A DNA stretch of 64,000 bases from Paraclostridium bifermentans (GTDB taxonomy: Bacteria; Bacillota; Clostridia; Peptostreptococcales; Peptostreptococcaceae). Positions 46,185-54,702 of this stretch are shown here, one piece after another (position 1 is the stretch's first letter; every line of letters begins with the position of its first letter). Both the position numbers and the translations under genes were made by a program. The notes beneath the pieces were generated by a model. The model was not told the DNA's origin, ran no database searches, and worked only from the letters and a program-made list of their open reading frames with translations. Where the stretch lies: positions 1,240,001 through 1,304,000 of the forward strand of contig NZ_CP079737.1 in the NCBI RefSeq assembly GCF_019916025.1, written 5' to 3'.

Positions 46185-46559
46185 ATGAAATTACTAAGAC
46201 AACTGGCTCTGATACTAGCGATATGGGCCGTAGGAGAATACATTAGTTCATTTTTATCAAATATAATTATTATACCTGGAAGTATAATAGGAATGGTTAT
46301 ATTATTTGTACTCTTAAAATCTAAAATTATAAAAGTCGAATCTATAGAAGAACTTGGAAATTTCTTTTTAGATAATATGGCTATCTTTTTCGTGCCTGCA
46401 GGGGTGTCTCTTATCAATTCACTAGATTTAATTGGTTCAAATATTATAGTTTTAGCTGCTACAATAATAATTAGTACTACTTTAGTTATGGTTATAACTG
46501 CTATCGTTGTTGAAAAAATGATAGAAATTAAGAGCAAGAAAGGACAAGGAAATGTATAA
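46185..46559 (+). CDS. lrgA: LrgA/CidA-family holin-like protein
   Basis: 124 residues with four membrane helices. Family segments are IWAVGEYISSFL, IIPGSIIGMVILFVLL and FFLDNMAIFFVPAGVSLI. LrgA and LrgB work together in murein hydrolase control and, as shown for several bacteria and plants, in transport of pyruvate or glycolate. It starts after AGAGGAG and overlaps lrgB by 8 bases. No LytSR two-component system is beside it. Confidence 0.93.
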   Translation: MKLLRQLALILAIWAVGEYISSFLSNIIIIPGSIIGMVILFVLLKSKIIKVESIEELGNFFLDNMAIFFVPAGVSLINSLDLIGSNIIVLAATIIISTTLVMVITAIVVEKMIEIKSKKGQGNV

Positions 46560-47244
46560 CGTATTACAGACACCTATATTTGGAATTGTAGTATCTATAG
46601 TATTTTACAGTATAGGAGTGTATATTCAGAAGAAAACAAAATTAGCGGTATTCAACCCTTTGTTACTAGCTATTTTAGGAATAATATTATTTTTAAAGTT
46701 AAGTCATATTTCATATGAAAGCTATAAAATAGGAGGAGATACTATAAACTTTTTCTTATCACCTGTAACTATAGTATTAGCAATACCTCTATATAAACAA
46801 TATGATTTATTAAAGAAACATTTACATGAAATTATAATAGGAATAACAACAGGTGTTTTAGTTTCATTTGCAAGTATTGTAATAATAAGTAGGTTAACAA
46901 ATTCTAATAAATTAATAATGGATTCATTATTAGGTAAATCTATAACTACACCTATGGGAATTTCTTTAACTTCTACATTAGGAGGAATTGAATCTGTAAC
47001 TATTGTTGCTATAATTTTAACTGGTATAGTAGGAGCTGTGATAGCTACACCTATATTTAAATTTATAAACACTAAGCATCCGGTGTCAAAAGGTATTGCA
47101 TTAGGAACAGCATCACATGCTCTAGGAACTACTAAAGCTTTAGAATTAGGAGAAATTGAAGGGGCAATGAGCGGATTAGCTATAGGGATATCAGGAACAA
47201 TAACGGTAATACTAATACCTATACTAATAAACTTTTTAAAATAA
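46552..47244 (+). CDS. lrgB: LrgB-family membrane protein
   Basis: 230 residues with about six or seven membrane helices. Family segments include TTPMGISLTSTLGGIESVT and KGIALGTASHALGTTKALELGEIEGAMSGLAIG, the most conserved part of LrgB. It begins inside the end of lrgA, so the two are translationally coupled. With LrgA it forms a membrane complex thought to export or import small carboxylates and affect autolysis. Confidence 0.94.
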   Translation: MYNVLQTPIFGIVVSIVFYSIGVYIQKKTKLAVFNPLLLAILGIILFLKLSHISYESYKIGGDTINFFLSPVTIVLAIPLYKQYDLLKKHLHEIIIGITTGVLVSFASIVIISRLTNSNKLIMDSLLGKSITTPMGISLTSTLGGIESVTIVAIILTGIVGAVIATPIFKFINTKHPVSKGIALGTASHALGTTKALELGEIEGAMSGLAIGISGTITVILIPILINFLK

Positions 47245-47280
47245 TATTATACATTAACTGATTTTGAAGGGAGAATTATA

Positions 47281-48147
47281 ATGAGTCAGGTTAACAACAC
47301 ATTAGAAGAAAATATCGCACTTAGATACCTAGTTATAATACTTGGAATAACTATTTCCTCGATAGGAATAAATGGATTTTTAAAACCAGCACACTTACTA
47401 GGTGGAGGGGTTGCTGGATTATCAGTTGCATTAAACTTTGTAACTCATATGAATATAGGGGTATTATCATTTTTAATTAACATACCTATATTTATATTAG
47501 GATTTATTTTCTTGGAAAAAGAATTTTGTATAACAAGTTTAATCAACATGATTTTATTTTCTTTTATATTAGGTATAACTCAAAATATAGGGCACTATAT
47601 ACCTGTAAATGATTTATTACTACAAACTGTATACGGAGGTATACTAGGTGGAGTAGGATTAGGAATCGTATTTAAAGCTAAGTCATCATTAGGTGGAACA
47701 GATATAATAGCAGCTATTTTGAAAGTGAAGAAAAATATTGCAATGAAAGATACTGGGCTTTTCATGAACTTTTTAATAGTTTGTATTGGAGCTAGCCTAT
47801 TTGGATTAGAACTAGCTATGTACACTTTAATTGCAATGTTTCTAAATGTATATTCTATGAATATAGTAAAAGATATGATGAATAATCAAAAATCAGTTAT
47901 GCTAATTTCTAGTAAAAGTGAAGATATTGCTAAATGTATAATGAAAGATCTTATAAGAGGGGTTACGTTAATAGAAGCTGAGGGTGCTTACACTCATGAG
48001 AAAAAACAAATAATATACTGTATAGTTTCTTCTAATGAGATTCCTAAGATTAAAGAGATAGCATTAGAACATGATAAAAAAGCATTTATATCAGTAAATG
48101 ATGTAAATGAAGTTAAAGGTAGAGGATTTAAAGAAAAATATTTATAA
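47281..48147 (+). CDS. YitT-family membrane protein (DUF161 + DUF2179)
   Basis: 288 residues. The first 200 form five or six helices (IGINGFLKPAHLLGGGVAGLSVAL; KAKSSLGGTDIIAAIL), and the last 85 are the soluble DUF2179 domain (SVMLISSKSEDIAKCIMKDL; RGVTLIEAEGAYTHEKKQIIYC). Function is unknown for nearly all members. It starts 36 bases after lrgB and is probably in the same transcript. Confidence 0.92.
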   Translation: MSQVNNTLEENIALRYLVIILGITISSIGINGFLKPAHLLGGGVAGLSVALNFVTHMNIGVLSFLINIPIFILGFIFLEKEFCITSLINMILFSFILGITQNIGHYIPVNDLLLQTVYGGILGGVGLGIVFKAKSSLGGTDIIAAILKVKKNIAMKDTGLFMNFLIVCIGASLFGLELAMYTLIAMFLNVYSMNIVKDMMNNQKSVMLISSKSEDIAKCIMKDLIRGVTLIEAEGAYTHEKKQIIYCIVSSNEIPKIKEIALEHDKKAFISVNDVNEVKGRGFKEKYL

Positions 48148-48496
48148 ATTATGTATAAAAAATAAAAATAAAGATAAAATAGATTATGTGATGTATAGAA
48201 TCATCACTTAACAATATCTAGATTTGTTTAATTCGGGTTGACTATAAAATATATACATAATAGTTTCTAGAGTGTAAATTTTTATTTGTGCGTAAAAAAT
48301 TTAGAGCGGATTACTAGAAAAAATTAAATTAAGATCGAAAAATAAAACAAAGAGCATGCGTTTTTGCGTGCTCTTTGTTTTATTTTGTTTATTTAAAAGA
48401 CTAAAATTTAGTGAAACTATAGAAAAAAAGTAGAATTTTAATATATAATAATATTAAACATGAAAAAATGTAATTTGGAAGTGGTGGGGTAGTTAT
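48148..48496. other. 349-base gap with a strong, distant terminator; possible small RNA
   Basis: No convincing open frame. A small hairpin GTGATG/CATCAC lies at 48188-48207. The strong terminator is only at 48339-48386, some 190 bases after the YitT stop. TTGACT (48238-48243) resembles a -35 box but no good -10 follows at the right distance. The stretch is either a long 3' untranslated region of the lrgAB-yitT transcript or a small RNA of about 100-150 bases. Confidence 0.4.
48339..48390 (+). terminator. Strong intrinsic terminator
   Basis: Arms 48339-48359 and 48366-48386 pair over 21 bp with one T-G pair; the core is ACAAAGAGCATGC. It lies between the YitT and MORN-repeat genes. Confidence 0.88.
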
Positions 48497-49309
48497 ATGA
48501 ATGCAGAAGTAAATAACAAAGACTTAATAGAAATATACAAAAAAACTGTACATAACATAGAAAAAGAAGTTAAGCGTATAAGTTTTTTTAATAAGTTTAG
48601 ATTAAAAAAATCATCGCACTGCAAACAAGAGGTACTAGCATTAGAAAATGGGCAAGGCATACATGTACCTAATACAGATAATTCTGGTGAAAAAGCTTCC
48701 GGTAGAATACATACATTCTATAATGGAGATAAATATATAGGCAAATTAATAGATGGACAAATGACAGGAAAAGGAACATATATTTTTTTACAAGATGATG
48801 GAAGTGAACTTGAATATGTAGGCGATTTTGAAGATGATATGAAAAATGGAAATGGAGTATGTGAATTACCTAATAAATGCTTGTATATAGGTCAATGGAA
48901 AGATGATGTCATGGAAGGTATAGGAAAAATGATTTATTCGAGTGATGATGAATATTTAGGTAATTGGAAAAATGGTAAAAAAGAAGGTCATGGGATATAT
49001 ACATGGAAAGATAGTGGCATGTATATAGGTGAGTTTAAACATGGTAAAATGGAAGGAATAGGAACTTGTTATGATTATAATGGATTTATAATATATGAAG
49101 GCGAGTTTAAGAATAATTTACCTCATGGTCAAGGTGTTTACACATGGCCAGATAATAAAAGATATGTAGGTGAATTTAAACACGGTAAAAGACATGGATT
49201 TGGAACTTTTTATATAAATGATGAAATATCTTATCAAGGAAATTGGAAGTTTGATAAGCCTAGTATTTTTAATAAAAGTTTAGATGAACTTATATCAAGT
49301 ATAAAGTAG
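48497..49309 (+). CDS. MORN-repeat protein
   Basis: 270 residues. After a basic N-terminal helix region (1-60), about eight MORN repeats follow, with forms such as YIGQWKDDVMEGIGKMIY, YLGNWKNGKKEGHGIYTW and YVGEFKHGKRHGFGTFY. MORN repeats form elongated beta-hairpin arrays that bind proteins or lipids. No enzymatic domain is attached and there is no signal peptide. The ATG follows GGAAGTGGTGGGG. Function unknown. Confidence 0.9.
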   Translation: MNAEVNNKDLIEIYKKTVHNIEKEVKRISFFNKFRLKKSSHCKQEVLALENGQGIHVPNTDNSGEKASGRIHTFYNGDKYIGKLIDGQMTGKGTYIFLQDDGSELEYVGDFEDDMKNGNGVCELPNKCLYIGQWKDDVMEGIGKMIYSSDDEYLGNWKNGKKEGHGIYTWKDSGMYIGEFKHGKMEGIGTCYDYNGFIIYEGEFKNNLPHGQGVYTWPDNKRYVGEFKHGKRHGFGTFYINDEISYQGNWKFDKPSIFNKSLDELISSIK

Positions 49310-49340
49310 ACTAGCATATTTAGATGCTAGTCTATTTTTC
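49307..49340 (+). terminator. Intrinsic terminator of the MORN gene
   Basis: TAGACTAGCAT (49307-49317) pairs with ATGCTAGTCTA (49324-49334), followed by TTTTT. The stop codon overlaps the left arm. Confidence 0.88.
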
Positions 49341-49498
49341 CGTTTAAGTAAATTATAATCAATGAAATAGCTTGCATAGTTTACAAAGTAAAAATAAATT
49401 TTACGATTACTTTGTTTGCTAAACAAGAATATAAATATAAATAAATGTATATAATTAAAAAACGTTACAAATAGTTATTATAACGAGGAAGTGATTGT

Positions 49499-50500
49499 TT
49501 GAAAAAATTATTATATTTAATGATATTTATATTTACGATATGTGTATTTATAGATAAAACCAACATTGATTTTGATTTGAATTTTAAACAAAATGAAGAA
49601 GTTAGAGATACAAGTCAAAATGAAGATGTAAAAGCTGTTGTATCTTTAAATGATACAAACATAAAAAGATATATGAAAATTAAAATTGGAGATACAGAAG
49701 AAAGCGTAATAAGCAAAATTGGAAATCCTAATAGAAAAGATATAAGTGAGTATGGCTTTGATTGGTATGTATATAACAATGTTAAAAACAATTTTGCTAT
49801 GGTAGGAATAAAAAATCAAAAAGTAGTAGCTCTTTTTAGCAATTCTATAGACTCATCTGATATAAATGGAATAAAACTCGGAGACAGTATTGATTTTACT
49901 AGAGAAAATCATAAATCAATAGAATATAAGAAAAAAGGAAATACTAAATTTATGATTGATTCTAGAGATCAATTTGATATTTTTATAGAAGATAATAAAT
50001 ATATTACTGTATTTTATGATTTATATAATGAAAGTAAAGTTACATCATATCAAGTTATAGACAAGTATACTGAAGAAAGTTCAAAAGATATTTACCCTAA
50101 ATATAGTGAGGAATTAAAAATAAGTTTTGAAAAACAAACTATAGACCTTATAAATAGTGTTAGAGATAGAGAAAATTTAAATAGATTAAGTTTTGACTCT
50201 AAAGCTAGTGTTAGTGCTCTAAAACATAGCGAGGATATGAGAGACAAAAACTATTTTGATCATGAAAATAAAAAAGGACAAAGTCCTTTTGATAGAATGA
50301 AAAAAGAACACATAAGATACAGCTTAGCTGGTGAAAATATAGCTGCAGGGCAAATAAATGCTATTTATGCTCATGAAGCATTAATGAACTCTATAGGGCA
50401 TAGAAAAAATATTTTAGGTGACTATAAAAATATAGGAGTAGGAGTTAGTTTTGGAGGACATTATAAATTATATTACACTCAAAACTTTTTTAGTGAATAA
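49499..50500 (+). CDS. Exported CAP-domain protein with CAP-associated N-terminal domain
   Basis: 333 residues with an N-terminal signal or anchor (LLYLMIFIFTICVFI), then a CAP-associated domain (about 55-195, beginning KIGDTEESVISKIGNPNRKD and ending before the sequence KDIYPKYSEEL), as in B. subtilis YlbC, then a CAP/SCP domain (FEKQTIDLINSVRDREN, LKHSEDMRDKNYFDHEN, GENIAAGQINAIYAHEALM, GHRKNILGDYKNIGVG). CAP proteins are secreted and of unclear bacterial function. It starts with TTG; GAGGAA (49485-49490) is eight bases upstream. The polysaccharide deacetylase gene follows 26 bases later. Confidence 0.9.
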   Translation: MKKLLYLMIFIFTICVFIDKTNIDFDLNFKQNEEVRDTSQNEDVKAVVSLNDTNIKRYMKIKIGDTEESVISKIGNPNRKDISEYGFDWYVYNNVKNNFAMVGIKNQKVVALFSNSIDSSDINGIKLGDSIDFTRENHKSIEYKKKGNTKFMIDSRDQFDIFIEDNKYITVFYDLYNESKVTSYQVIDKYTEESSKDIYPKYSEELKISFEKQTIDLINSVRDRENLNRLSFDSKASVSALKHSEDMRDKNYFDHENKKGQSPFDRMKKEHIRYSLAGENIAAGQINAIYAHEALMNSIGHRKNILGDYKNIGVGVSFGGHYKLYYTQNFFSE

Positions 50501-50526
50501 TTGACATAATGAAAGGAAGTACAAAA

Positions 50527-51222
50527 ATGAAAAATAAAAAATTTAGACTGTACTCAATAATTTTAATAGCTGCATTTTTTATGATATCTATTACTAAATT
50601 ATCATTTTGTGAAAAAAATGAAGAAGTATTTATAAAAAACGGGCCTAGAGATAAAAAATATTTAGCTATAACTTTTGATGATGGACCTCACCCAAAAGAA
50701 ACTGATGAAGTTTTAGATGTATTGAAAAAACACGATGTAAAAGCTACTTTTTTTATAGCTGGAAAACATGCAAATTGGTATAGTAAACCTCTTATTAGAG
50801 CTAGCAAAGAAGGTCATGAGATAGGAAATCATACTTTTAATCATCCTGATATTTCAAACTTATCAAATGATCAATTAGAAAAAGAGATTTTAAAATGCGA
50901 GGAAATAATAGTTAAAATGACTGGTAAAAAGCCAACTTTATTTAGACCTCCATATGGAAGTTTTAAAAAAGAAGAGTTAGCTAAAATAGCAGAAAAACAC
51001 GGATATAAAGTTGTATTATGGGATCACGTAGATGCAAAGGATTGGAAAAATCCAGGAGCTAATAATATAGCAAACGAAATAATAAATAATGTTGAAAATG
51101 GAGATATAATTTTACTTCATGATTATGCTACAAATAACACTGTAGAAGCTCTAGATATATTTATACCTGAAATGCAAAAAAGAGGTTATAAATTTGTAAC
51201 CGTGTCAGAACTTTATGAATAA
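50527..51222 (+). CDS. Exported polysaccharide deacetylase (NodB family)
   Basis: About 231 residues with a signal peptide or anchor (LYSIILIAAFFMIS) and a full NodB domain: AITFDDGPHP (motif 1, both aspartates present), NHTFNHPDI (motif 2), LFRPPYGSFK (motif 3), VLWDHVDAKDW (motif 4) and ILLHDYAT (motif 5). It should remove acetyl groups from peptidoglycan or another envelope polymer. The ATG at 50527 follows AAAGGAAG; the earlier ATG at 50509 overlaps this site. It is probably cotranscribed with the CAP gene. Confidence 0.92.
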   Translation: MKNKKFRLYSIILIAAFFMISITKLSFCEKNEEVFIKNGPRDKKYLAITFDDGPHPKETDEVLDVLKKHDVKATFFIAGKHANWYSKPLIRASKEGHEIGNHTFNHPDISNLSNDQLEKEILKCEEIIVKMTGKKPTLFRPPYGSFKKEELAKIAEKHGYKVVLWDHVDAKDWKNPGANNIANEIINNVENGDIILLHDYATNNTVEALDIFIPEMQKRGYKFVTVSELYE

Positions 51223-51314
51223 AATAAATTTAATATAAAAAATTAAAAATAGATTCACTTTTTTAGAAATTTTAATATTATATAATAAGACTATTTCTAA
51301 AAAGGATGAAGTGT

Positions 51315-51638
51315 ATGTATAACAAAGTATTTGAAAAAAAAGAATTCATTATATTTCAAGTTAAAGAAGGTTATATAGCTTATAACACTAAGAAAACATT
51401 TGAAGAAGGACATACACATTTAAAAAACTTTAACGCAGCTAAAAAGGCTATAGACTTAGTCATAAATAAAAAGATACCAAAAAGCACAAATGCATATTAT
51501 CTAACTAGTTTAATCAGGTTAACTAATGATGATAAATACGTTGACAAGATAAATGAACTTATAGAAACTAGAAGTAAAAAAGGAAAGAAAGAAAAATATT
51601 ATAACGTAGGTTATAGATGGAGTAAAAGGAGCTGTTAA
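51315..51638 (+). CDS. Hypothetical 107-residue basic protein
   Basis: A soluble, lysine-rich protein beginning MYNKVFEKKEFIIFQVKEGYIAYN. The first half looks beta-rich, the second helical (HLKNFNAAKKAIDLVINKKIP). I do not recognise the family. AAAGG (51301-51305) is nine bases before the ATG at 51315, better than the ATG at 51306. A TATAAT (51281-51286) upstream lies between the arms of an 11-bp AT-rich inverted repeat (51260-51270 and 51293-51303). Confidence 0.65.
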   Translation: MYNKVFEKKEFIIFQVKEGYIAYNTKKTFEEGHTHLKNFNAAKKAIDLVINKKIPKSTNAYYLTSLIRLTNDDKYVDKINELIETRSKKGKKEKYYNVGYRWSKRSC

Positions 51639-51650
51639 GCTCCTTTTTTA
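51624..51650. terminator. Bidirectional terminator
   Basis: AAAAGGAGCT (51624-51633) pairs with AGCTCCTTTT (51638-51647) and more T's follow. It ends the plus-strand gene and lies three bases from the stop of the minus-strand 54-residue gene. Confidence 0.88.
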
Positions 51651-51652
51651 AT

Positions 51653-51817
51653 TTATCTAACTTTAGAAAAGTTTAAATTGATTTCTTTATTTTCATATAT
51701 TATTAAAGATGATATGCCTTGTCTGTCATAAGATTTCATAGTCTTTAAGGCTTCTTTTTTAGACATAGGTGAAGATATTGATTTTGTATCAGATCTTATT
51801 ATAATATATTTATTCAT
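51653..51817 (-). CDS. Hypothetical 54-residue protein
   Basis: I start it at the ATG at 51817, since GGAGG lies eight bases before it; the longer open frame upstream lacks a ribosome site. The product MNKYIIIRSDTKSISSPMSK continues with a helix (KKEALKTMKSYDRQG) and a strand (SSLIIYENKE), giving a compact alpha/beta protein. The pattern, with a display strand at the end, resembles very small response-type or binding domains, but no family is recognised. Confidence 0.6.
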   Translation of the reverse strand: MNKYIIIRSDTKSISSPMSKKEALKTMKSYDRQGISSLIIYENKEINLNFSKVR

Positions 51818-51929
51818 TGCAAAGCCTCCTGATAATGTATAAATTAGTAAGTATATCAATACTAGTTTTTGATTAAGCAAAATAAATATACTCAACATAT
51901 TACCAATAATTTCACCAAAAACGACTATA

Positions 51930-51959
51930 TTGACATGGATTTCTTAACAAAGATATAAT
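51930..51959 (+). promoter_or_regulatory. Consensus sigma-A promoter of the pab-fol operon
   Basis: TTGACA (51930-51935) and TATAAT (51954-51959), both perfect, 18 bases apart. Transcription would start near 51966, leaving a leader of about 70 bases without an obvious riboswitch. Confidence 0.85.
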
Positions 51960-52034
51960 TAACTTGTAAGAAAAATAAAAAAAATAAAAAATAAATAAAT
52001 TTTATGAAGTTTGTTGAGATGGAGGGGGTATTTT

Positions 52035-52622
52035 ATGATATTAATGATAGATAATTATGATTCTTTTGTTTATAATTTAGTTCAGTTTTTAGGTGAGCTA
52101 GGAGAAGAAATCATAGTAAAAAGAAATGATGAAATAACTATAAAGGATATAGAAAATCTAAATCCTGAAATTATTGTTTTATCACCAGGACCTTGCTCTC
52201 CTAAAGAGGCGGGTATATGTGTTGATTTAGTAAACCACTTTAAAGGAATTAAACCAATTTTAGGAATATGCTTAGGACATCAGATAATAGGACATGCATT
52301 TGGAGGAAATATAATCAAAGCTAATGAGCCTGTACATGGAAAGGTGCATCCTATAGAACATATCAATAAAGGTGTATTTAGAAATTTGAAAAATCCGTTG
52401 AATGTGACTAGGTATCATTCTCTAATAATAGATGAAAGTTCATTGCCAGATGAGTTAGAAGTTACAGCAAAAACAAAAGATGGAGAAATTATGGGAGTTA
52501 GATCTAAAAATTACCATATAGAAGGCGTCCAGTTCCATCCAGAAGCTATTTTATCTGAGCAAGGACATGATATATTAAGAAATTTTATAAATCAATTTAG
52601 AGGGAATGAGGAGGTCAAGTAG
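52035..52622 (+). CDS. pabA: Aminodeoxychorismate synthase, glutamine amidotransferase subunit
   Basis: 195 residues, class I glutamine amidotransferase. The catalytic cysteine is C79 in GICLGHQIIGHAFGG, with the His/Glu pair in FHPEAI near residue 176. It supplies ammonia to PabB. The ATG at 52035 follows GGAGGGGG; the longer frame from 52011 has the ribosome site inside it. TrpG of anthranilate synthase is the same family; adjacency to pabC and fol genes decides for the pABA role. Its stop codon abuts the ATG of pabB. Confidence 0.93.
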   Translation: MILMIDNYDSFVYNLVQFLGELGEEIIVKRNDEITIKDIENLNPEIIVLSPGPCSPKEAGICVDLVNHFKGIKPILGICLGHQIIGHAFGGNIIKANEPVHGKVHPIEHINKGVFRNLKNPLNVTRYHSLIIDESSLPDELEVTAKTKDGEIMGVRSKNYHIEGVQFHPEAILSEQGHDILRNFINQFRGNEEVK

Positions 52623-53966
52623 ATGTTAAAAGAAATTTATACAGATCTAAATGCATTTGAAATATATACTTTATTTAAAGATGAAAAAGACAGTTTTATA
52701 TTAGATAGTGGTATGGATGAAAAAAAATTGGGAAGATACTCATTTATAAGCTCAAGACCATTTGATTGTATAAAGCTAAAAAATTGTAAGGAAAATCCTT
52801 TGGATAAATTAAAAGAAAAATTAGATAGGTATAAGGTTGAAAATAATACTGAAATCCCGTTTACAGGAGGAGCAGTAGGATACTTATCTTATGATATAGG
52901 AAATTATATAGAAAAATTGCCAAGAACAGCTATAGATGATACTAATGTATATGATTTATATTTTGGATTTTATAATTTTGTAATAGTTGTAGATCATTTA
53001 CTGAATAAGACTTTTATAGCAACTCCTGATATTGATGAACAAATAGAGTCTAATATAGTAAAAGAAATAGAAGTGAAAATTTTAAACGCTAGTAAAGAAG
53101 ATTTAAAATTTGATGTAAATGAAAATACAGATAAAGTTAAATTAAGTTCTAACTTCAAAAAAACTGAGTACATAAATGCAATAGAAAAAGTTAGAGATTA
53201 CATAAAACAAGGGGATATATACCAAGCAAATCTAACTCAGAGATTTTCAGGCAAAACTAATTTATCTAGCTATCAATTATACAAGCGATTACGTGATGTA
53301 AGTAAAGCTCCATTTGCTGCTTTTTTAAATTTTGAAAACTATCAAGTTTTATCAAATTCACCAGAAAGATTTATTAAATGCATAGATAACACTATAGAAG
53401 CAAGACCTATAAAAGGAACTAGACCTAGGGGGAAAACAGTAGAAGAAGACACTAGACTTCAAGAAGAATTAAGAAACAGTGAAAAAGATAAGGCTGAACT
53501 ACTTATGATAGTAGATTTAGAAAGAAATGACTTAGGAAAAGTATCTAAAATAGGAACAGTTAAGGTACCTGAGTTATTTGTTATAGAACCTTATGCAAAT
53601 GTTAGCCATTTAGTATCTACGGTAACTGGGAAGCTTAAAGATTCTTTAAGTAGTATAGATATTATAAAAGCAACATTCCCTGGAGGGTCAATAACTGGAG
53701 CGCCTAAAATAAGGGCTATGGAAATAATAGATGAATTAGAACCTACACAGAGAAATGTATATACTGGTTCAGTTGGCTATATAGGGTTTAATGGAGATAT
53801 GGATTTTAATATTGCTATAAGAACTTTAATTAAAAAAGATGAAAATATATTTTTCCAAGTTGGTGGAGGAATAACATGGGACTCTAATCCAGAAGAAGAA
53901 TACCAAGAAACATTAGATAAAGCTAAATCTATAATGAAAGCAGTTAGAGGATATTATGAAGAATAA
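52623..53966 (+). CDS. pabB: Aminodeoxychorismate synthase, large subunit
   Basis: 447 residues, chorismate-binding family. Conserved parts are GDIYQANLTQRF, SPERFIKC, ARPIKGTRPRG, KAELLMIVDLERNDLG, and TFPGGSITGAPKIRAMEIIDELE. It turns chorismate and ammonia into 4-amino-4-deoxychorismate. It starts at the very next base after the pabA stop, with GAGGAGG just upstream, and overlaps pabC by 11 bases. Confidence 0.94.
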   Translation: MLKEIYTDLNAFEIYTLFKDEKDSFILDSGMDEKKLGRYSFISSRPFDCIKLKNCKENPLDKLKEKLDRYKVENNTEIPFTGGAVGYLSYDIGNYIEKLPRTAIDDTNVYDLYFGFYNFVIVVDHLLNKTFIATPDIDEQIESNIVKEIEVKILNASKEDLKFDVNENTDKVKLSSNFKKTEYINAIEKVRDYIKQGDIYQANLTQRFSGKTNLSSYQLYKRLRDVSKAPFAAFLNFENYQVLSNSPERFIKCIDNTIEARPIKGTRPRGKTVEEDTRLQEELRNSEKDKAELLMIVDLERNDLGKVSKIGTVKVPELFVIEPYANVSHLVSTVTGKLKDSLSSIDIIKATFPGGSITGAPKIRAMEIIDELEPTQRNVYTGSVGYIGFNGDMDFNIAIRTLIKKDENIFFQVGGGITWDSNPEEEYQETLDKAKSIMKAVRGYYEE

Positions 53967-54702
53967 TGTATCATTTAATAGTCAATTAACTAAATTTGGA
54001 ATTGGAGTATTTGAAACCATAAAAATTAAAGATGGGCATCCCATGTACTTAGGTTTACATTTAGATAGGATATTTAAATCTATAAATGATTTGGATTTAG
54101 ATATAAATGAAAGTAGAAGTTTTATAGAAACAAAAATAATAGAATATATAAAATGTGAAAAAATAAACAACAAAGCTCTTAGATTGACTATGTTTGATGA
54201 AGGGTACAATTTGTCAATTAGAGATATTGTTTACAATCAAGAAATATACAACAGAGGATTTAAGCTATGCATCTCGTCTATAAAAAGAGGAGATAGTATA
54301 ATATATAGACATAAAACTACCAATTACTTTGAAAGTATACATACTAAAAAGTTTGCAGCTGATAATGGATATGATGATGCTATTTTTACAGATTGTTATG
54401 GTAGGATTTTAGAGTGTTCTATGAGTAATATATTTTTTATAAAAGAAGGTAAAATATATACTCCACATGAAAGACTACCTATCTTAAATGGAACGATGAA
54501 AAGAAGGATTATGGAGTTATGTGTAGAATTAAAAATTAATATAGAACAATGTGATATAAAAATAACGGATATAGAAAAATTCGAGTTTTGCTTTTTAAGC
54601 AATAGCTTAATGGGAGTTATGAAAGTAAGTCAAATAAATAAAATAAAATTCGAATGTTTTAATAATATTTTTGAAAAATTATGGAGCAAAATTAATGATT
54701 AA
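53956..54702 (+). CDS. pabC: Aminodeoxychorismate lyase
   Basis: 248 residues, fold-type IV PLP enzyme. GIGVFETIKIKDGHPMYLGLHLDRI opens the protein, the PLP lysine is probably in HKTTNYFESIHTKKFA, and ECSMSNIFFIKEGKIYTP and LNGTMKRRIMELC are typical of the class. It releases pyruvate from aminodeoxychorismate to give 4-aminobenzoate. D-amino-acid or branched-chain transaminases share the fold, but the operon makes PabC the sound choice. Confidence 0.9.
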   Translation: MKNNVSFNSQLTKFGIGVFETIKIKDGHPMYLGLHLDRIFKSINDLDLDINESRSFIETKIIEYIKCEKINNKALRLTMFDEGYNLSIRDIVYNQEIYNRGFKLCISSIKRGDSIIYRHKTTNYFESIHTKKFAADNGYDDAIFTDCYGRILECSMSNIFFIKEGKIYTPHERLPILNGTMKRRIMELCVELKINIEQCDIKITDIEKFEFCFLSNSLMGVMKVSQINKIKFECFNNIFEKLWSKIND

